Shown here: in pieces, positions 46,034 through 57,735 of the stretch
Layout of the letters: each line of letters begins with the position of its first letter
Position numbering within the stretch: the first letter of the stretch is position 1
Assembly: GCF_964355755.1 (NCBI RefSeq)
Contig: NC_092672.1
Span: 16,304,501-16,368,500, forward strand
DNA: 64,000 nt
DNA from: Antedon mediterranea
Lineage: Eukaryota > Echinodermata > Crinoidea > Comatulida > Antedonidae
Direction: 5' to 3'
The notes under the pieces: generated by a model
Told to the model about the DNA's origin: nothing
The model's input: the letters and a program-made list of their open reading frames with translations, nothing else
The model's database searches: none
Program-made: the position numbers and the translations under genes

Positions 46034-46907
46034 ACAAGGCCAACAGCCATTAAGTCGCGTGCTACAATGCATAATGATACCGGACCGACAGACAGACCGA
46101 CAGACAGACCGACCGACATAGTGAACTATAGTCGGTTAAAAAGGCATAATTTTGACGAATTTTTTAACTTTTTCATCAAAAACGTGCGCAAATTATCCAA
46201 TTCGACGTGCTCGTATGACGTAATTTTAAGTCGAAATTGTTTAAAAGATGGTAAAATTATTAGAAAAGGCTGCAAAAACATAAATGTCGCGAAAAAAGTA
46301 TGTATTTAACGCTACGTGCGCACCACGCGCGTAAAAATTTGCGCGCGTATGGGAATTTTTGACATGCTCAAAATGACAAGAAACGCGTAGAAAATTGATT
46401 AAAAATGAATTTTGCGCATTTTAAAATTTTAAATGCGCGTGCGCGCGTAACTTTGTGGCTTTGTGACTCATGGCAATTTTGTAAACGCTTAAAATTGCCT
46501 GAAACGTACTCTTATTTCATCGAAAATAAATTGTGAAAATTTTAAGCGCGCGTACGCATGCGTTACATGCGCTACGCACGTAATTGTATTGCCATATGAT
46601 GATTTATGCCCTGAAATTTATGAGTACCAAATTTTATTTAATTGTGATTCATGGTTGTGAAGATATGATTACAAACGTGATTTCGTTAAATCGTGCGTAG
46701 ACCGCGTAATTTTTTATTGCGCACCGTGAAAACATAACCACATCGATTCCTGGAATATACTGCGAAAAATTGACTTAGCTAGATTAAACTGATATCAAGA
46801 TAAGATCAGAAAGCGATAAAACGCATAGTGATACCGGACCGACAGACAGACCGACAGACCGACCGACCGACATAGTGAACTATAGAGTCGCTTCCACGCG
46901 ACTAAAA
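46034..46907 (+). repeat. Repeat family A, copy 2
   Basis: Starts ACAAGGCCAACAGCCATTAA, has the GATACCGGACCGACAGAC / CGACATAGTGAACTATA module at both ends, and ends with AGTCGC/GCGACT hairpin then AAAAA. It is inserted in the nuclease gene: the coding frame resumes with YELIKDLGENLSVTKLL. Confidence 0.8.
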
Positions 46908-47036
46908 ATTATGAACTAATTAAAGACCTGGGAGAAAACCTATCAGTGACCAAGTTATTATGAAATAAAAAAAAAACAAAAAACAGAGGCATTACCTCCA
47001 ACAAGCGATGCAGTGCACCAACATATAAAAAGAGCA
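46908..47036 (+). pseudogene. XPG-like nuclease gene of F, downstream part of inverted core
   Basis: YELIKDLGENLSVTKLL, then EALPPTSDAVHQHIKRADF, which should be followed by the 45515-45410 piece. Instead it runs into the right arm of F, defining the second inversion breakpoint. Confidence 0.65.
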
Positions 47037-47059
47037 GACTTTGCATGAATGATCAAAAC

Positions 47060-47640
47060 TGATGCCCTTAACATGTTCATTCCAAATGTAGCTTACGTGT
47101 TCACATTTTCTTTCAAACCTATACAATCATAATCCATCATATTGATGGCAGGTAATTTCCAAATTTCCAAATGTAGCTGACGTGTTCAAATTCTTGTTTA
47201 AATCTATGATCATAATCCATCATATAGATGGCAGGTAATTTTCAAAAGTAGCTTACGTGTTCACATTTTCTTTTAAATCTATACAATCATAATACATCAT
47301 ATTGATGGCAGGTAATTTCCAAATTTCCAAATGTAGCTGACGTGTTACAATTCTTTTTAAAATCTATAATCATAATCCATCATATTGATGGCAGGTAATT
47401 TTCAAATGTAGCTTACGTGTTCAAATTCTTTTTTAAATCTATAATCATAATCCATCACAGTGATGGCAGGTAATTTCCAAATGTAGCTGACATGTTCACA
47501 TTTAAAAAAATCTATAATCATACTCCATCATATTGATGGCAGGTAATTTCAAATTTCAAATTTCAACAAATGTAACTTGCGTGTTCAATTTTTTAAAAAA
47601 ATCTATATAAATCATAATACATCATATTTGATGGCAATGA
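47060..47640 (-). repeat. ~75-bp minisatellite in right arm of F
   Basis: Inverse of the left-arm array, about seven units, more diverged. Confidence 0.9.
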
Positions 47641-48241
47641 AAAGAAAAACAAATTCATAAGACCACAATTTTCAAAGTTATATTATTATTATATTATTAT
47701 ATTTGACTAATAGTTCAAAGGTCAATAGTTGTAGAATCGGCCAGTTTTTGTAAAAACATTTCATTATAATAAATATGAATGTATAGTTTCTGAACAATTT
47801 GAGCCCTATTTCGTGTCTCTCCGATTATTGGTTACTGAGATACGATAAATCAAGGTCAAAGGTCAAAATGTCAGAAATAAGACTTGCATCCATTTTTTAT
47901 GAAAATGTGTCATTAAAGTGAATATAAAAACATATATTTAAAACAATTTGAGACCAAAATTAATTATCTGTGACTAGTGGTTCTCGAGATATAGGGTAAT
48001 TATAAAAAATGGCCGCCATTTTTAATTATGCAAATTAAGGGCTTAGATGGCCGAATATCGCTTGGGATCCGCCATATTCGTAATGAAATATCCTAAATCA
48101 AGTGGATCCCAGCTTTTACCCAAAAATGCTTCTTGATTCGTTTTCTAGGCCGTTTTTTTAGAAATGGAACCTGTCTACTACTTTATAAGCATTTTTTCCA
48201 AAAAAATTTTTTCTCAAATTGACCGGAAACCCCATTTTCAG

Positions 48242-48680
48242 CAATTTTGACCTTTGACCTTTTTTCGCCATATCTAAGTAACGGCAGGTCGGAGAGAATT
48301 AAAACTAGAAGCAAATTGTTCCCAAGATATATATTTATATTCAGTTTAACAGAAGATCTTGCTTGAAAATGACCGGAAGTGTGGTTATTGACCTTTGACC
48401 TCTTTTCGCCATATCTAAGTAACGGCAGGTCGAAGAGAATTAAAACTAGGAGCAAATTGTTCCCAAGATATATATTTATATTCAGTTTAACAGAAGATCT
48501 TGCTTAAAATTGACCGGAAGTGTGGTTATTGACCTTTGACCTCTTTTCGCCATATCTAAGTAACGGCAGGTCGGAGGGAATTAAAACAAGGAGCAAATTG
48601 TTTCCAAGATATATATTTTTATTCAGTTTAACAGAAGATCTTGCTTGAAAATGACCGGAAGTGTGGTTATTGACCTTTGA
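48242..48680 (+). repeat. 141-bp tandem repeat (3 units) with AGGTCA motifs
   Basis: CGCCATATCTAAGTAACGGC occurs at 48266, 48407 and 48548. Units include TTGACCTTTGACCT and AACAGAAGATCTTGCTT. Confidence 0.95.
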
Positions 48681-48699
48681 CATAAATTTATAAGTTTAT

Positions 48700-49450
48700 T
48701 TATTCTAATTTCTATTATTATAATAATATAAATTTATAAATATTTGTCGTATGGAGCCAAATTTGGTGTCAAATTTTTCACAATTCATATGTTTATACTT
48801 GGCATAATGCAACATTTTTTTGAAAATGTGCTTAAAAAGAGCCACTGACTGTGCATCTTTAATGCAGTTTGGAAGAGAATTCCAAAGCATAGGAGCTGCA
48901 TAAGATAATGCACGGTGACCATATGAAATGGTCTTCACTTTAGCAGGAGACGATTCTCAGAATTGGAACGAAGACTGCGACAAGAGGATTTTGTAGCCGC
49001 GTAAAAACGAAACATTGACGTTCGATTGGATTTGCCGTCGCTGGACCGGACCCGTGCCGGAGCAGGTGTGAAAGGCCCTTTATGTGGTCTCTACACTTAG
49101 TTCGACACACTAGACGGGAAGTACTATTTTGTAACATCTGCAACTTCCTAGGCAGGGTCTTGGGCAGTGCGACATGAATACTGTTACAGCAGTCCAGACG
49201 TGATGATATCAAGGCATGCACAAGTCGTGTAGTTGTTTCCCTATCCAGAAATCTACAAATTAGACCAATCTTCCTAATCCCAACCATAGCAGAACGATGG
49301 CATTGATGTTAGTATCCATCTGCAAGTGGGCATCCATGTAAACCCCAAGATTTCGAACTTCTGGGGATGGCTTAAGATCTAATACAGAAGATGGTTGTTG
49401 CAATTGGCAGAGATTTTCGGAATCGTGATGTAATATGGAAGCATGCAGTA
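48700..49450 (-). pseudogene. L2/CR1-like LINE RT C-terminal part
   Basis: Minus strand: PSPEVRNLGVYMDAHLQMDT, ICRFLDRETTTRLVHALISS, SRLDCCNSIHVALPKT, KLQMLQNSTSRLVCRTK, then after a deletion SYGHRALSYAAPMLWNSLPN and FKHIFKKML. Typical post-catalytic RT tail of L2-like LINEs; the section between VCRTK and YGHRA is shortened. Confidence 0.85.
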
Positions 49451-49499
49451 GAAAACCACTGAAGGGTCTAAATAGATGACCTGCTGTTTGTTCATTTTA

Positions 49500-50060
49500 G
49501 TAAAATCCATATGGATTCCTTAAGGATCGAGAGTGCAGGCAGCATTATTCCATGAACTCACAGTGTCACCCAGTATATTTCCAATATAGGGCTTTATGTA
49601 GCCCCGGTCAAATATTGAACCCAGAAAAGATCAATGGAGGACCGTGGGGTTAATTTGGGTAAATCAATAAATATTCCTTAAGGATCGAGGGTGCACAGGC
49701 AGATTTATTCCATTGACATATCTATATGAACCCACATTTTCATCCCATTATACAGTATTTCCAATATAGGGCCTCTTGTAGCCCCAAATAGAGAACCTAG
49801 AAGGGTCCATGGAAGATTGGCCCTTGGGTTCATTTGGGCAAATCCATAATCAAGATCAAGGGTGCACATTTAGTTTTATTATATGGTCCAATCTATGAAC
49901 TATTTATCCCATATTAATTACTAATAGTAATACAGGGTCTTATGTAGCGCACCACATAGAGATCCCAAAAGGGTCCTTAGAGGGTTCATTCGGGCAAATC
50001 CATATGGGTTAAGTTTTTCGTGTTGGGTCAGACTATATGTGACCAAATGTTTTACCCATT
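49500..50060 (+). repeat. Degenerate ~160-175-bp tandem repeat
   Basis: Units share CCTTAAGGATCGAG.GTGCA, ATTTCCAATATAGGGC and GTAGCCCC; three clear copies, a fourth decayed. Confidence 0.75.
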
Positions 50061-50249
50061 TCCATAATACAGAGCCAGTATGGCCCATAGAGAACAGATA
50101 AGATCTGATCCCATAAGGATACCATATAGCATGTAAGATTAAGAGGAGACATAATTAACTTTTTGGGATAAGGGTACTTTATTATACAAGAACAAAATAT
50201 GTGAGGTCAGAAGACATAATTAACTTTTTTTGATAGGGATACATTATGG

Positions 50250-50560
50250 GTGAGTATGGGTGTGTGTTTGTTTTGTGTGTGTGTAATCGCGTTTTGTTTC
50301 GAACGTTAGTTAATATTATGGCTCCTCCCACTCAGACTTGCCTTTTGGATTTTGCCACCTTCTTTTGCTTTCTATTTTTTATTACATAGAATTAAAATTT
50401 TGACATTCTTTTAATGATTCTCTGATGAAAGTTATGATTTGTATGTTACATTATATTTTTTTAAACCTTATTATTACGTTTCATTGTTGTTCTTTATTAT
50501 GTTTCTATTCTGCAATTGAAGGAAATAAATGTTTATTTTGAATTTGAATTTATTATACAA
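50250..50560 (+). other. Possible LINE 3' UTR and tail
   Basis: AT-rich stretch ending GGAAATAAATGTTTATTTTG and GAATTTGAATTT repeats. TTTATTATACAAGAA also occurs at 50189. No coding end is visible. Confidence 0.35.
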
Positions 50561-50639
50561 GAATGCAATATATGATATGATATATGAGATATTCAAATAT
50601 GTAATTGGGATAAATGTTTTTCAGCATTGAATAAAGCTT

Positions 50640-51230
50640 TTTTTTTGAGGAAAATTTACAATATATATGAATATGCCCATTAGAAACTTTAAGTCTCTAC
50701 AACCAAGGTCTTCAGAATACAGCTTCATGACCATCTAAGGTCATGATTTTCCACCATTTCTAATTCATTTTTTATAATGTACTTTATTACAAGAAATATA
50801 AATATGTATATAAGAAACATTTTGATGCCAAAAGTAAGTCTCTAGGACCAAGGATCGCCGAGATACATGTGTTATATGTCTTAAAATGTCAAAGGTCATT
50901 TTCCACCATTTCTAATAAAGTTTTGAAAAAATACTTAATTATAGGAAATATAAATATGTATATAAGGAACATTTGGGTGCCAAAACTAAGTCTCTAGGAC
51001 CAAGGATCACTGATATACACCTGTTATATGCTTAAAAGGTCAAAGGTCATTTTCCACCATTTCTAATGAATTTTTAAAAAAATACTTCATTATAGTAAAT
51101 ATAAATATGTATATAAGGAACATTTTGGTGCCAAAACTAAGTCTCTCGGACCAATGGTTACCGAGATACATTGTCATATGGCTTGTAAGGTCAAAGGTCA
51201 AATTTAACCACTTTCCCCAGCCCCTGACTT
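50640..51230 (+). repeat. ~151-bp tandem repeat with AGGTCA motifs
   Basis: About four units sharing AAATATAAATATGTATATAA, ACTAAGTCTCTAGGACCAAG and GGTCAAAGGTCATTTTCCAC; spacing about 151-152 bp. Confidence 0.92.
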
Positions 51231-51489
51231 CTGGAGAAATTTTTGGGTGTATATTGATTCAAGATTCAAGAAATTTTATTTGTCCATAAAAATGGAAATT
51301 CACTTTAAAAAGTAGAATACAACAGCAAATATAAATTCAAAATTTAACGACACGAATTTACCAAGCAGGTCGCCACAGTGCAGCGCCACCATAATCCTTT
51401 CCAGACATTTTACTTGGTACTTTTTGTGGTTGATTGATACGAAAATCGATCGAAAAGTCTATTGGTATGTGATAGAGTATGAATCTGCA

Positions 51490-52020
51490 AAAAAACCTTT
51501 GTTAATAATTTTTTTTCACAGAAAATTCATGATATTCCCTAACTATTCTTTAAACATGTCCCAAAATCCTTTTTCGTTTCTGTGTAAAGCTGTTTTTTTC
51601 TCCTCGTCTCTTTCAAATATCCTATGTTTCTTTTTAATTTTGGTTTTATAGACTCTTTTGCTTTCTACATATTCTTTAAGTAGCCAATCAGTTCTGTTCT
51701 CTATGAATTGGTTGAGGTTGCGTCGCATAATGGAACGTGTATGTCACGTGGCATTCATTATCGAACAATGGCTTGTCTACGTTTCGTATATTGTCATTGC
51801 TAATGAATATGCATGATTTACCTTTCTTTCCAAACTCTAGCAAGAATGCTGTGAGATCCGTTACGGAGTTTTCACTCGTGTGCGAGTCTGCTTCTAAGTT
51901 ATTAATGGTTTCTTGTGCGTGTTTTCGTTCCGTAATTTCTTTGTCGATATTGATTTCTGCGTCGAATACTATCTTTTCGCTGGTTGTGCATTATTCGCAT
52001 GTATGGTTCTCTACTTGATT
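51490..52020 (-). pseudogene. LINE endonuclease-RT linker fragment
   Basis: Minus strand: AEINIDKEITERKHAQETIN, KPLFDNECHV, then after a frameshift RRNLNQFIENRTDWLLKEYV, ESKRVYKTKIKKKHRIFERD. The PxFDxEC and KR.YK..IKKK pattern matches LINE linkers between endonuclease and RT. Confidence 0.6.
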
Positions 52021-52039
52021 TCTGCGTTTTAACTTCAAT

Positions 52040-52250
52040 TGAGAAAGATATTGCTAGATCAAGTCAAGTCAAGTCAAGTATCATTTATTATCATTTGTTT
52101 TAAGAAAGAACATAGAAATTATGTTTGCTCTGTTGGCGGAGCACAATATCCAAAGAACACAATACGAACTCAAAAACAAAAACATTACAAAAATGTGTCT
52201 ACATTATGTTTAAGGGTCTAATAGCTCCTGGGAAGAAGTATCATAGTGTC
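52040..52250 (-). other. LINE 3' end with CTTGA tail
   Basis: Minus strand: FFPGAIRPL (RT C-terminal motif), UTR, and (ACTTG)n tail at 52057-52079. Confidence 0.55.
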
Positions 52251-52254
52251 TACA

Positions 52255-52330
52255 TGAACATTCTAGAATAAGATGTTTTGATTTAAGAAACCATGTATAA
52301 TTAATAAGAACAATCAGGAACATTCCAGTA
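52255..52330 (+). repeat. LTR-like repeat D, copy 2, 5' part
   Basis: Matches 17837-17915 (TGAACATTCTAGAATAAGAT to AATCAGGAACATTCCAGTA). The matching 3' part is at 57186-57318. Confidence 0.7.
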
Positions 52331-52459
52331 GTGGTATTTAAATAGTAGTCCATGGGCTGGAGGGGGGTTACCGTGCACCCTCCCCCCCCCACATTAAACT
52401 TCTTTGGTATCATTTTCTTCCCACGGACATATAGAGTGAAAAAATCGATGTTAACAAGA

Positions 52460-53272
52460 ACAAGGCCAACAGCCATTAAGTCGCGTGCTACAATGCATAG
52501 TGATACCGGACCGACAGACAAACAGACTGACAGACAGACAGACCGACAGACAGACGGACCGACCGACATAGTGAACTATACTGACCGAAATTACTGAACA
52601 TGTTTAAAAATGTTGAAATGTTTAAAAACATTTATATTTTTTTAATTTACACGTGCGTAGCCTGTCACATTTGACGTGCTCGTATAACGTAATTTCGAGT
52701 TGAAAATTAAGTCAAGAAAACAGAAATCGGGCAAAAAGTGTGCGCAACAACATTTAACGCGCAGTGCGCGCGCAAAAATCTGCGCACTCATGGCAATTTT
52801 GTAAACGCTTAAAATTGCCTGAAACGTACTCTTATTTCATCGAAAATAAATTTTGAAAATTTTAAGCGCGCGTACGCATGCGTTACATGCGCTACGCACG
52901 TAATTGTATTGCCATATGATGATTTATGCCCTGAAATTTATGAGTACCAAATTTTATTCAATTGCGATTCATGGTTGTTAAGATATGATTACAAACGTGA
53001 TTTCGTTAAATCGTGCGTAGACCGCGTATTTTTTTATTGCGCACCGTGAACACATAACCACATCGATTCCTGGCCATAAAGAATATTCTGTGAAAAATTG
53101 ACTTAGCTAGATTAAACTGATATCAAGATAAGGTCATAAAGCGACAAAACGCATAGTGATACCGGACCGACAGACAGACAGACAGACCGACAGACAGACC
53201 GACAGACAGACAGACAGACAGACCGACCGACCGACTTAGTGAACTATAGAGTCGCTTCCACGCGACTAAAAA
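52460..53272 (+). repeat. Repeat family A, copy 3
   Basis: Same start (ACAAGGCCAACAGCCATTAA) and end (GTCGCTTCCACGCGACTAAA) as copy 2, with (CAGA/CCGA)n modules at both ends and the CpG-rich block at 52866-52905. Confidence 0.85.
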
Positions 53273-54105
53273 TATAGGGATGCATTGTATGTACTTGCGT
53301 CATTTGTAATGATCATCAGTGTTTTATCTTCAAATATTTTTTGGGGTAGGGGGTAACATTTATCCTAATAACTCAAGAATCCAACATCTAATTAGTATTA
53401 TCTTAGTAACATTGTGTAGCATACATCTTTTAAAATCTTTTAAAATTAAATAAAATTAATCGAAAGATTTTTAAGGTCAGTAGAGGTCAAAAGGTCATTG
53501 ACCTTTTGCAAAATGCAAATTTTTCCCAAAATATTGATAAATTTCAATATCGTATCTACAATTTTCAATATTTTTTATCTTAATTGTGTTTTACTTGTGC
53601 TTACTGACATATTGAATAAGAAAATATATGTTAACAAGATAAAAATTGCAGTTCATTATATACAAATTGTTATTTTTTATTGTTAAAAATTGCAATAAAA
53701 ATACATTTTTTGGGGTAGGGGGTAACAATAATAGCAATAACCCAAGAATCAAACATCTAATTAGTATGATCTTGGTGTCGTTGTGTAGCATTCATGTTTT
53801 TTAATCATATAAAATTTGAATAAAATTAATCGAACCATTTTAAAGGTCAGTATAGGTCAAAAAGGTCACTGACCTTTTGCAAAATTGCAAATATTTGCCA
53901 TGAGATACATTTCAATACCAAATCTCCAATTTTTTCAATATTTTTCATTTTAATTGTGTTTTACTTGTGTTTACTGACATTGAATAACAAAATGTGTGTT
54001 AACATGAAAAAAATTGCAGTGCATTAATACCATTGTCATGTAATTTTATTATTCTTCAAAATTGCAATAAAAAGTCATTTTTGGGGTAGGGGGTAGCATT
54101 AATGT

Positions 54106-54345
54106 ACTTGTTAATTGTATGACCCACTATACGACCCCTGGGAGAGGTGCATTTTGACGCACTGTGACCATGTTGTTTATGATATGGTGGGTGGTAAAGT
54201 GACGGACATTGACACACCTTGTTCATTGATGTGACGTACCATCTAGGTTTTTTGACGCACCCCTGTTTCAGTAATTATTTGTAAATGACGCACCCATGAC
54301 GCACCTCTCCCGGGGGTCGTATAGTGGGTCATACAATTGACAAGT
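54106..54345. mobile_element. 240-bp MITE in H
   Basis: ACTTGTTAATTGTATGACCC and CCACTATACGACCCC at the left are inverted at the right. The uninterrupted H unit near 56030 shows the insertion point within GCATTAATACC; the duplication is imperfect. Confidence 0.75.
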
Positions 54346-54634
54346 GCATAATACCAATAACCCAAGAATCAAACATCTAATTTAATAGTACGATCTTGGT
54401 ATCAATGTGTAGCATATATGTTTTTGTAATCATGTAGAATTTAAATGAAATTAATCGAACGATTATTAAGGTCAATGGAGGTAAAAATATAAATATTTCA
54501 ATATCAGATCTCCAATTTTCGATATTTTTTTATTTGAATTGTCTTTTACTTGTGCTTACTAACATATTGAATAAGAAAACGTGTGTTAAGATAAAAAATG
54601 TCAGTACATTGTATAAAAATTGTCATTTTTGTAA

Positions 54635-55450
54635 TCTATATATAAATTTACGTAAGGGCAAAATTCGGTAAATCGCGCCTTACTTTTAGAATTTTTACTC
54701 GATGGTATATAAAGTTGGTTCGTACTTTCGATACTGATTTTAACCACCTATATATACGATTCTACAAATGTATTGATTTGCGATGAATGGAACATCCCAA
54801 TCGCTCAGTCTGCCAGAGTTTAACACAAGTAGGTAAATTTATGAGCCCAGCTTGGTTTAACACATACGGTAGGTAAATATATGGGCCCTTTGAGAATATA
54901 CTTGCAATACTTCGACAATACTGTAAATACCGATTAAATATATTGTTGGTCCTCATTTGAATCGAACATTTCTTACTGTGAATGTTCGTACTGTTAGATG
55001 TAATATAAAATTATATACAAATAAACTTTATTACTGAGATTGTGAATAGGCTCTACTGTTAGATATATAAACACATTATTATATACAAATAAACTTTATA
55101 CTGACATTTCCTTCTCAACGTTTGTATTAATTAATAATTACCAAAAATATAAACGTCGTAGTGGTGTTTCGTGTACTTTAATATTTCAATCGATTATGAC
55201 AGTGACAGTTTTAACAAAGTATTAAATCGCAAATGTTTTACTGTATTTAGATGTACAATTACTAACAACCTGGTTACTGAACTTTGGTCTAGTCTACAAC
55301 CAATATAATATATACAGTACAATATGGTAAAGTGATAATAATATAATAGTATAAATGTATCTCCTAACATTACGCTGAAATTACTGTGTATTCGAGAACC
55401 ATGTGGGTACGACCTAGATGGTACGCGAGCGAAGCGAGCGTACCATCTAG
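54635..55450 (+). mobile_element. Helitron-like element 2 (816 bp)
   Basis: Starts TCTATATATAAATT after A, ends with perfect 13-bp-arm hairpin CTAGATGGTACGC / GCGTACCATCTAG, then host T. Flanking H sequence is continuous across it (compare 53660-53690). Same family as 39940-41258. No coding. Confidence 0.7.
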
Positions 55451-57185
55451 TTGTTAAAAATTGCAATAAAAAGACATTTTTTGGGTAGCGGGTAACATTT
55501 ATAAGAATAACCCAAGTATCAAACATCTAATTTGTATGTTCTTGGTATCGTTGTGTAGAATTTCAAATAAAAATTATGCAGAATTTAAATAAAATTAAAC
55601 AAAATTCTACACAACGATACCACGATTATACAAATTAGATGTTTGATTCTTGGGTTATTCTTCTTCTTATAAATGTTACCTGCTACCCCAAAAATGTCTT
55701 TTTATTGCAATTAAAAATTGACATTTTTTATACAATGTACTGCAATTTTTTATCTTAACACACATTTTCTTATTCAATATGTTAGTAAGCACAAGTAAAA
55801 GACAATTCAAATAAAAAAATATCGAGAATTGGAGATCTGATTTTGAAATATATCTCATTTTGCCAAAAAATTACATTTTTGCAAAAGGTCAGTGTCCTTT
55901 TGACCTCTACTGACCTTAGTATCGTTCGATTAATTTCATTTAAATTCTACATGATTACAAAAATATATGCTACACATCGATACCAAGATCATACTAATTA
56001 GATGTTTGATCCTTGGGTTATTGGTATTAATGCTACCCCCTACCCCAAAAAATGTCTTTTTATTGCAATTATTCTTCAAACATGACAATGGTATTAATGC
56101 ACTGCAATTTTTTCAAGTTAACACATATTTTGTTATTCAATATGTCAGTAAACACAAGTAAAACACAATTAAAATAAAAAATATTGAAAATTGGAGATTT
56201 GATATTGAAATGTATCTCATTATGGCAAATATTTGCAATTTTGCAAAAGGTCAGTGACCTTTTGACCTCTACTGACCTTAAAAATGGTTCGATTAATTTT
56301 ATTCAAATTTTATATGATTAAAAAACATGAATGCTACACAACGACACCAAGATCATACTAATTAGATGTTTGATTCTTGGGTTATTGCTATTATTGTTAC
56401 CCCCTACCCCAAAAAATGTATTTTTATTGCAATTTTTAACAATAAAAAATAACAATTTGTATATAATGAACTGCAATTTTTATCTTGTTAACATATATTT
56501 TCTAAACCAATATGTCAGTAAGCAGAAGTAAAACACAATTAAGATAAAAAATATTGAAAATTGTAGATACGATATTGAAATTTATCTATATTTTGGGGAA
56601 AATTTGCATTTTGCAAAAGGTCAAAGACCTTTTGACCTCTACTGACCTTAATAATCTTCCGATTAATTTTATTTAAATTTTAAAAGATTTTAAAAGATGT
56701 ATGCTACACAATGTTACTAAGATAATACTAATTAGATGTTGGATTCTTGGGTTATTAGGATAAATGTTACCCCCTACCCCAAAAAATATTTGAAGATAAA
56801 ACAATGATGATCATTACAAATGACGCAAGTACATACAATGCATTCCTATATGTCAGTAAGCACAAGTAAAACACAATTAAGATAAAAAATATTGAAAATT
56901 GTAGATACGATATTGAAATTTATCTATATTTTGGGAAAAATTTGCATTTTGCAAAAGGTGAATGACCTTTTGACCTCTACTTACCTTAATAATCTTCCGA
57001 TTAATTTTATTTAAATTTTAAAAGATTTTAAAAGATGTATGCTACACAATGTTACTAAGATAATACTAATTAGATGTTGGATTCTTGGGTTATAAGGATA
57101 AATGTTACCCCCTACCCCAAAAAATATTTGAAGATAAAACAATGATGATCATTACAAATGACGCAAGTACATACAATGCATCCCT

Positions 57186-57318
57186 GTTGTTTAGAGTGCT
57201 TACTGGATTGTTGAAAGTTGAAGTTGATTGAAATTAAAGCTTTGTTTTTGAGTTATTTTACAACTTTGTGGATTTGTATTTATATTTTTATGTCACCGCT
57301 CGGAAACATTTCGTGACA
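57186..57318 (+). repeat. LTR-like repeat D, copy 2, 3' part
   Basis: Matches 18072-18240 (GCTTACTGG.TTGTTGAAAG, TTTGAGTTATTTTACAACTT, CCGCTCGGAAACAT, TTCGTGACA) with an internal gap. Separated from its 5' part by family A and H. Confidence 0.7.
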
Positions 57319-57334
57319 CCTTAATAGAACGAAA

Positions 57335-57570
57335 TCGCCGACCTCTGCGCATCAACTGGAACATACTAGAGGCCAGATGAAATTGATCATCTTTGATAGC
57401 CACTGGTCGGATTCGTGTCTGTTGACGATTTCAAAACTACTAAAAGTGTTTGTTAATAATATTTCATCTGCAATAATGTAATCTTCCGTACTTTTCCCTT
57501 GCTTTGTTAGGTAAGTAAAAAAACCTATGTCCTGATCTATATCGCCGGCCAGTATTAACAGTGAAAAGTC
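57335..57570 (-). pseudogene. LINE endonuclease fragment
   Basis: Open minus-strand frame LAGDIDQDIGFFTYLTKQGK, STEDYIIADEIL, FSSFEIVNRHESDQWLSK: the end of an apurinic-type endonuclease (GKST.DY and SDH-like SDQ). Only this piece remains. Confidence 0.65.
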
Positions 57571-57588
57571 TAAGGACTAGTCTTAAGC

Positions 57589-57735
57589 CCCTTTCTCACA
57601 GATGTGTCTGCAATATACCGGTACAGTGCTGGCGTCGTGCCGGTATCGTTACCGGCATATACCCATTCTCCTCGGACTATCGTGCCGGAAATATAACCGG
57701 TATATACCGGCTTTCTGTGAGAAAGGAGTCGGGCA
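57589..57735. mobile_element. Small MITE (about 145 bp)
   Basis: CCTTTCTCACAGA and inverse TCTGTGAGAAAGG bound a GC-richer core with ACCGGTATATACCGG-type palindromes. No clear duplication. Confidence 0.55.

Larger units (their letters stand above)
41290..48165. mobile_element. Large inverted-repeat element F (Academ-like, about 6.9 kb)
   Basis: Left arm about 41290-42985 and right arm 47037-48165 are reverse complements (for example GATATAGGGTAATTATAAAA, AATGTCAGAAATAAGACTTG and GGCATCA.TTTTGATCATTC). Each arm includes a ~75-bp minisatellite. Between the arms are broken pieces of an XPG-like nuclease gene of the kind carried by Academ-type transposons. The interior was later hit by a hAT, a 55-bp MITE and family A. 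Outer termini and target duplication could not be fixed. Confidence 0.7.
53276..57185. mobile_element. Foldback element H (3.9 kb)
   Basis: Ends AGGGATGCATTGTATGTACT and inverse. Arms are tandem ~340-370-bp units (GGGGTAGGGGGTAACA, ACCCAAGAATCAAACATCTA, AAAAGGTCANTGACCTTTTG, TTTTACTTGTG.TTACTGAC); left-arm markers at 53344, 53710, 54082 and 55485, inverted ones at 55680, 56035, 56398, 56767 and 57108. The centre is near 55590. The left arm was hit by a 240-bp MITE and a Helitron-like element. Noncoding. The open frames in it are repeat artefacts. Confidence 0.88.

Noticed and set aside
46067-46309. Open frame through the (CCGACAGA)n module
   Set aside because: Microsatellite translation in repeat family A; not conserved between copies.
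53591-56531. Repeated ILIRCLILGLL-type frames in element H
   Set aside because: Occur on both strands wherever the 370-bp repeat unit occurs; repeat artefact.
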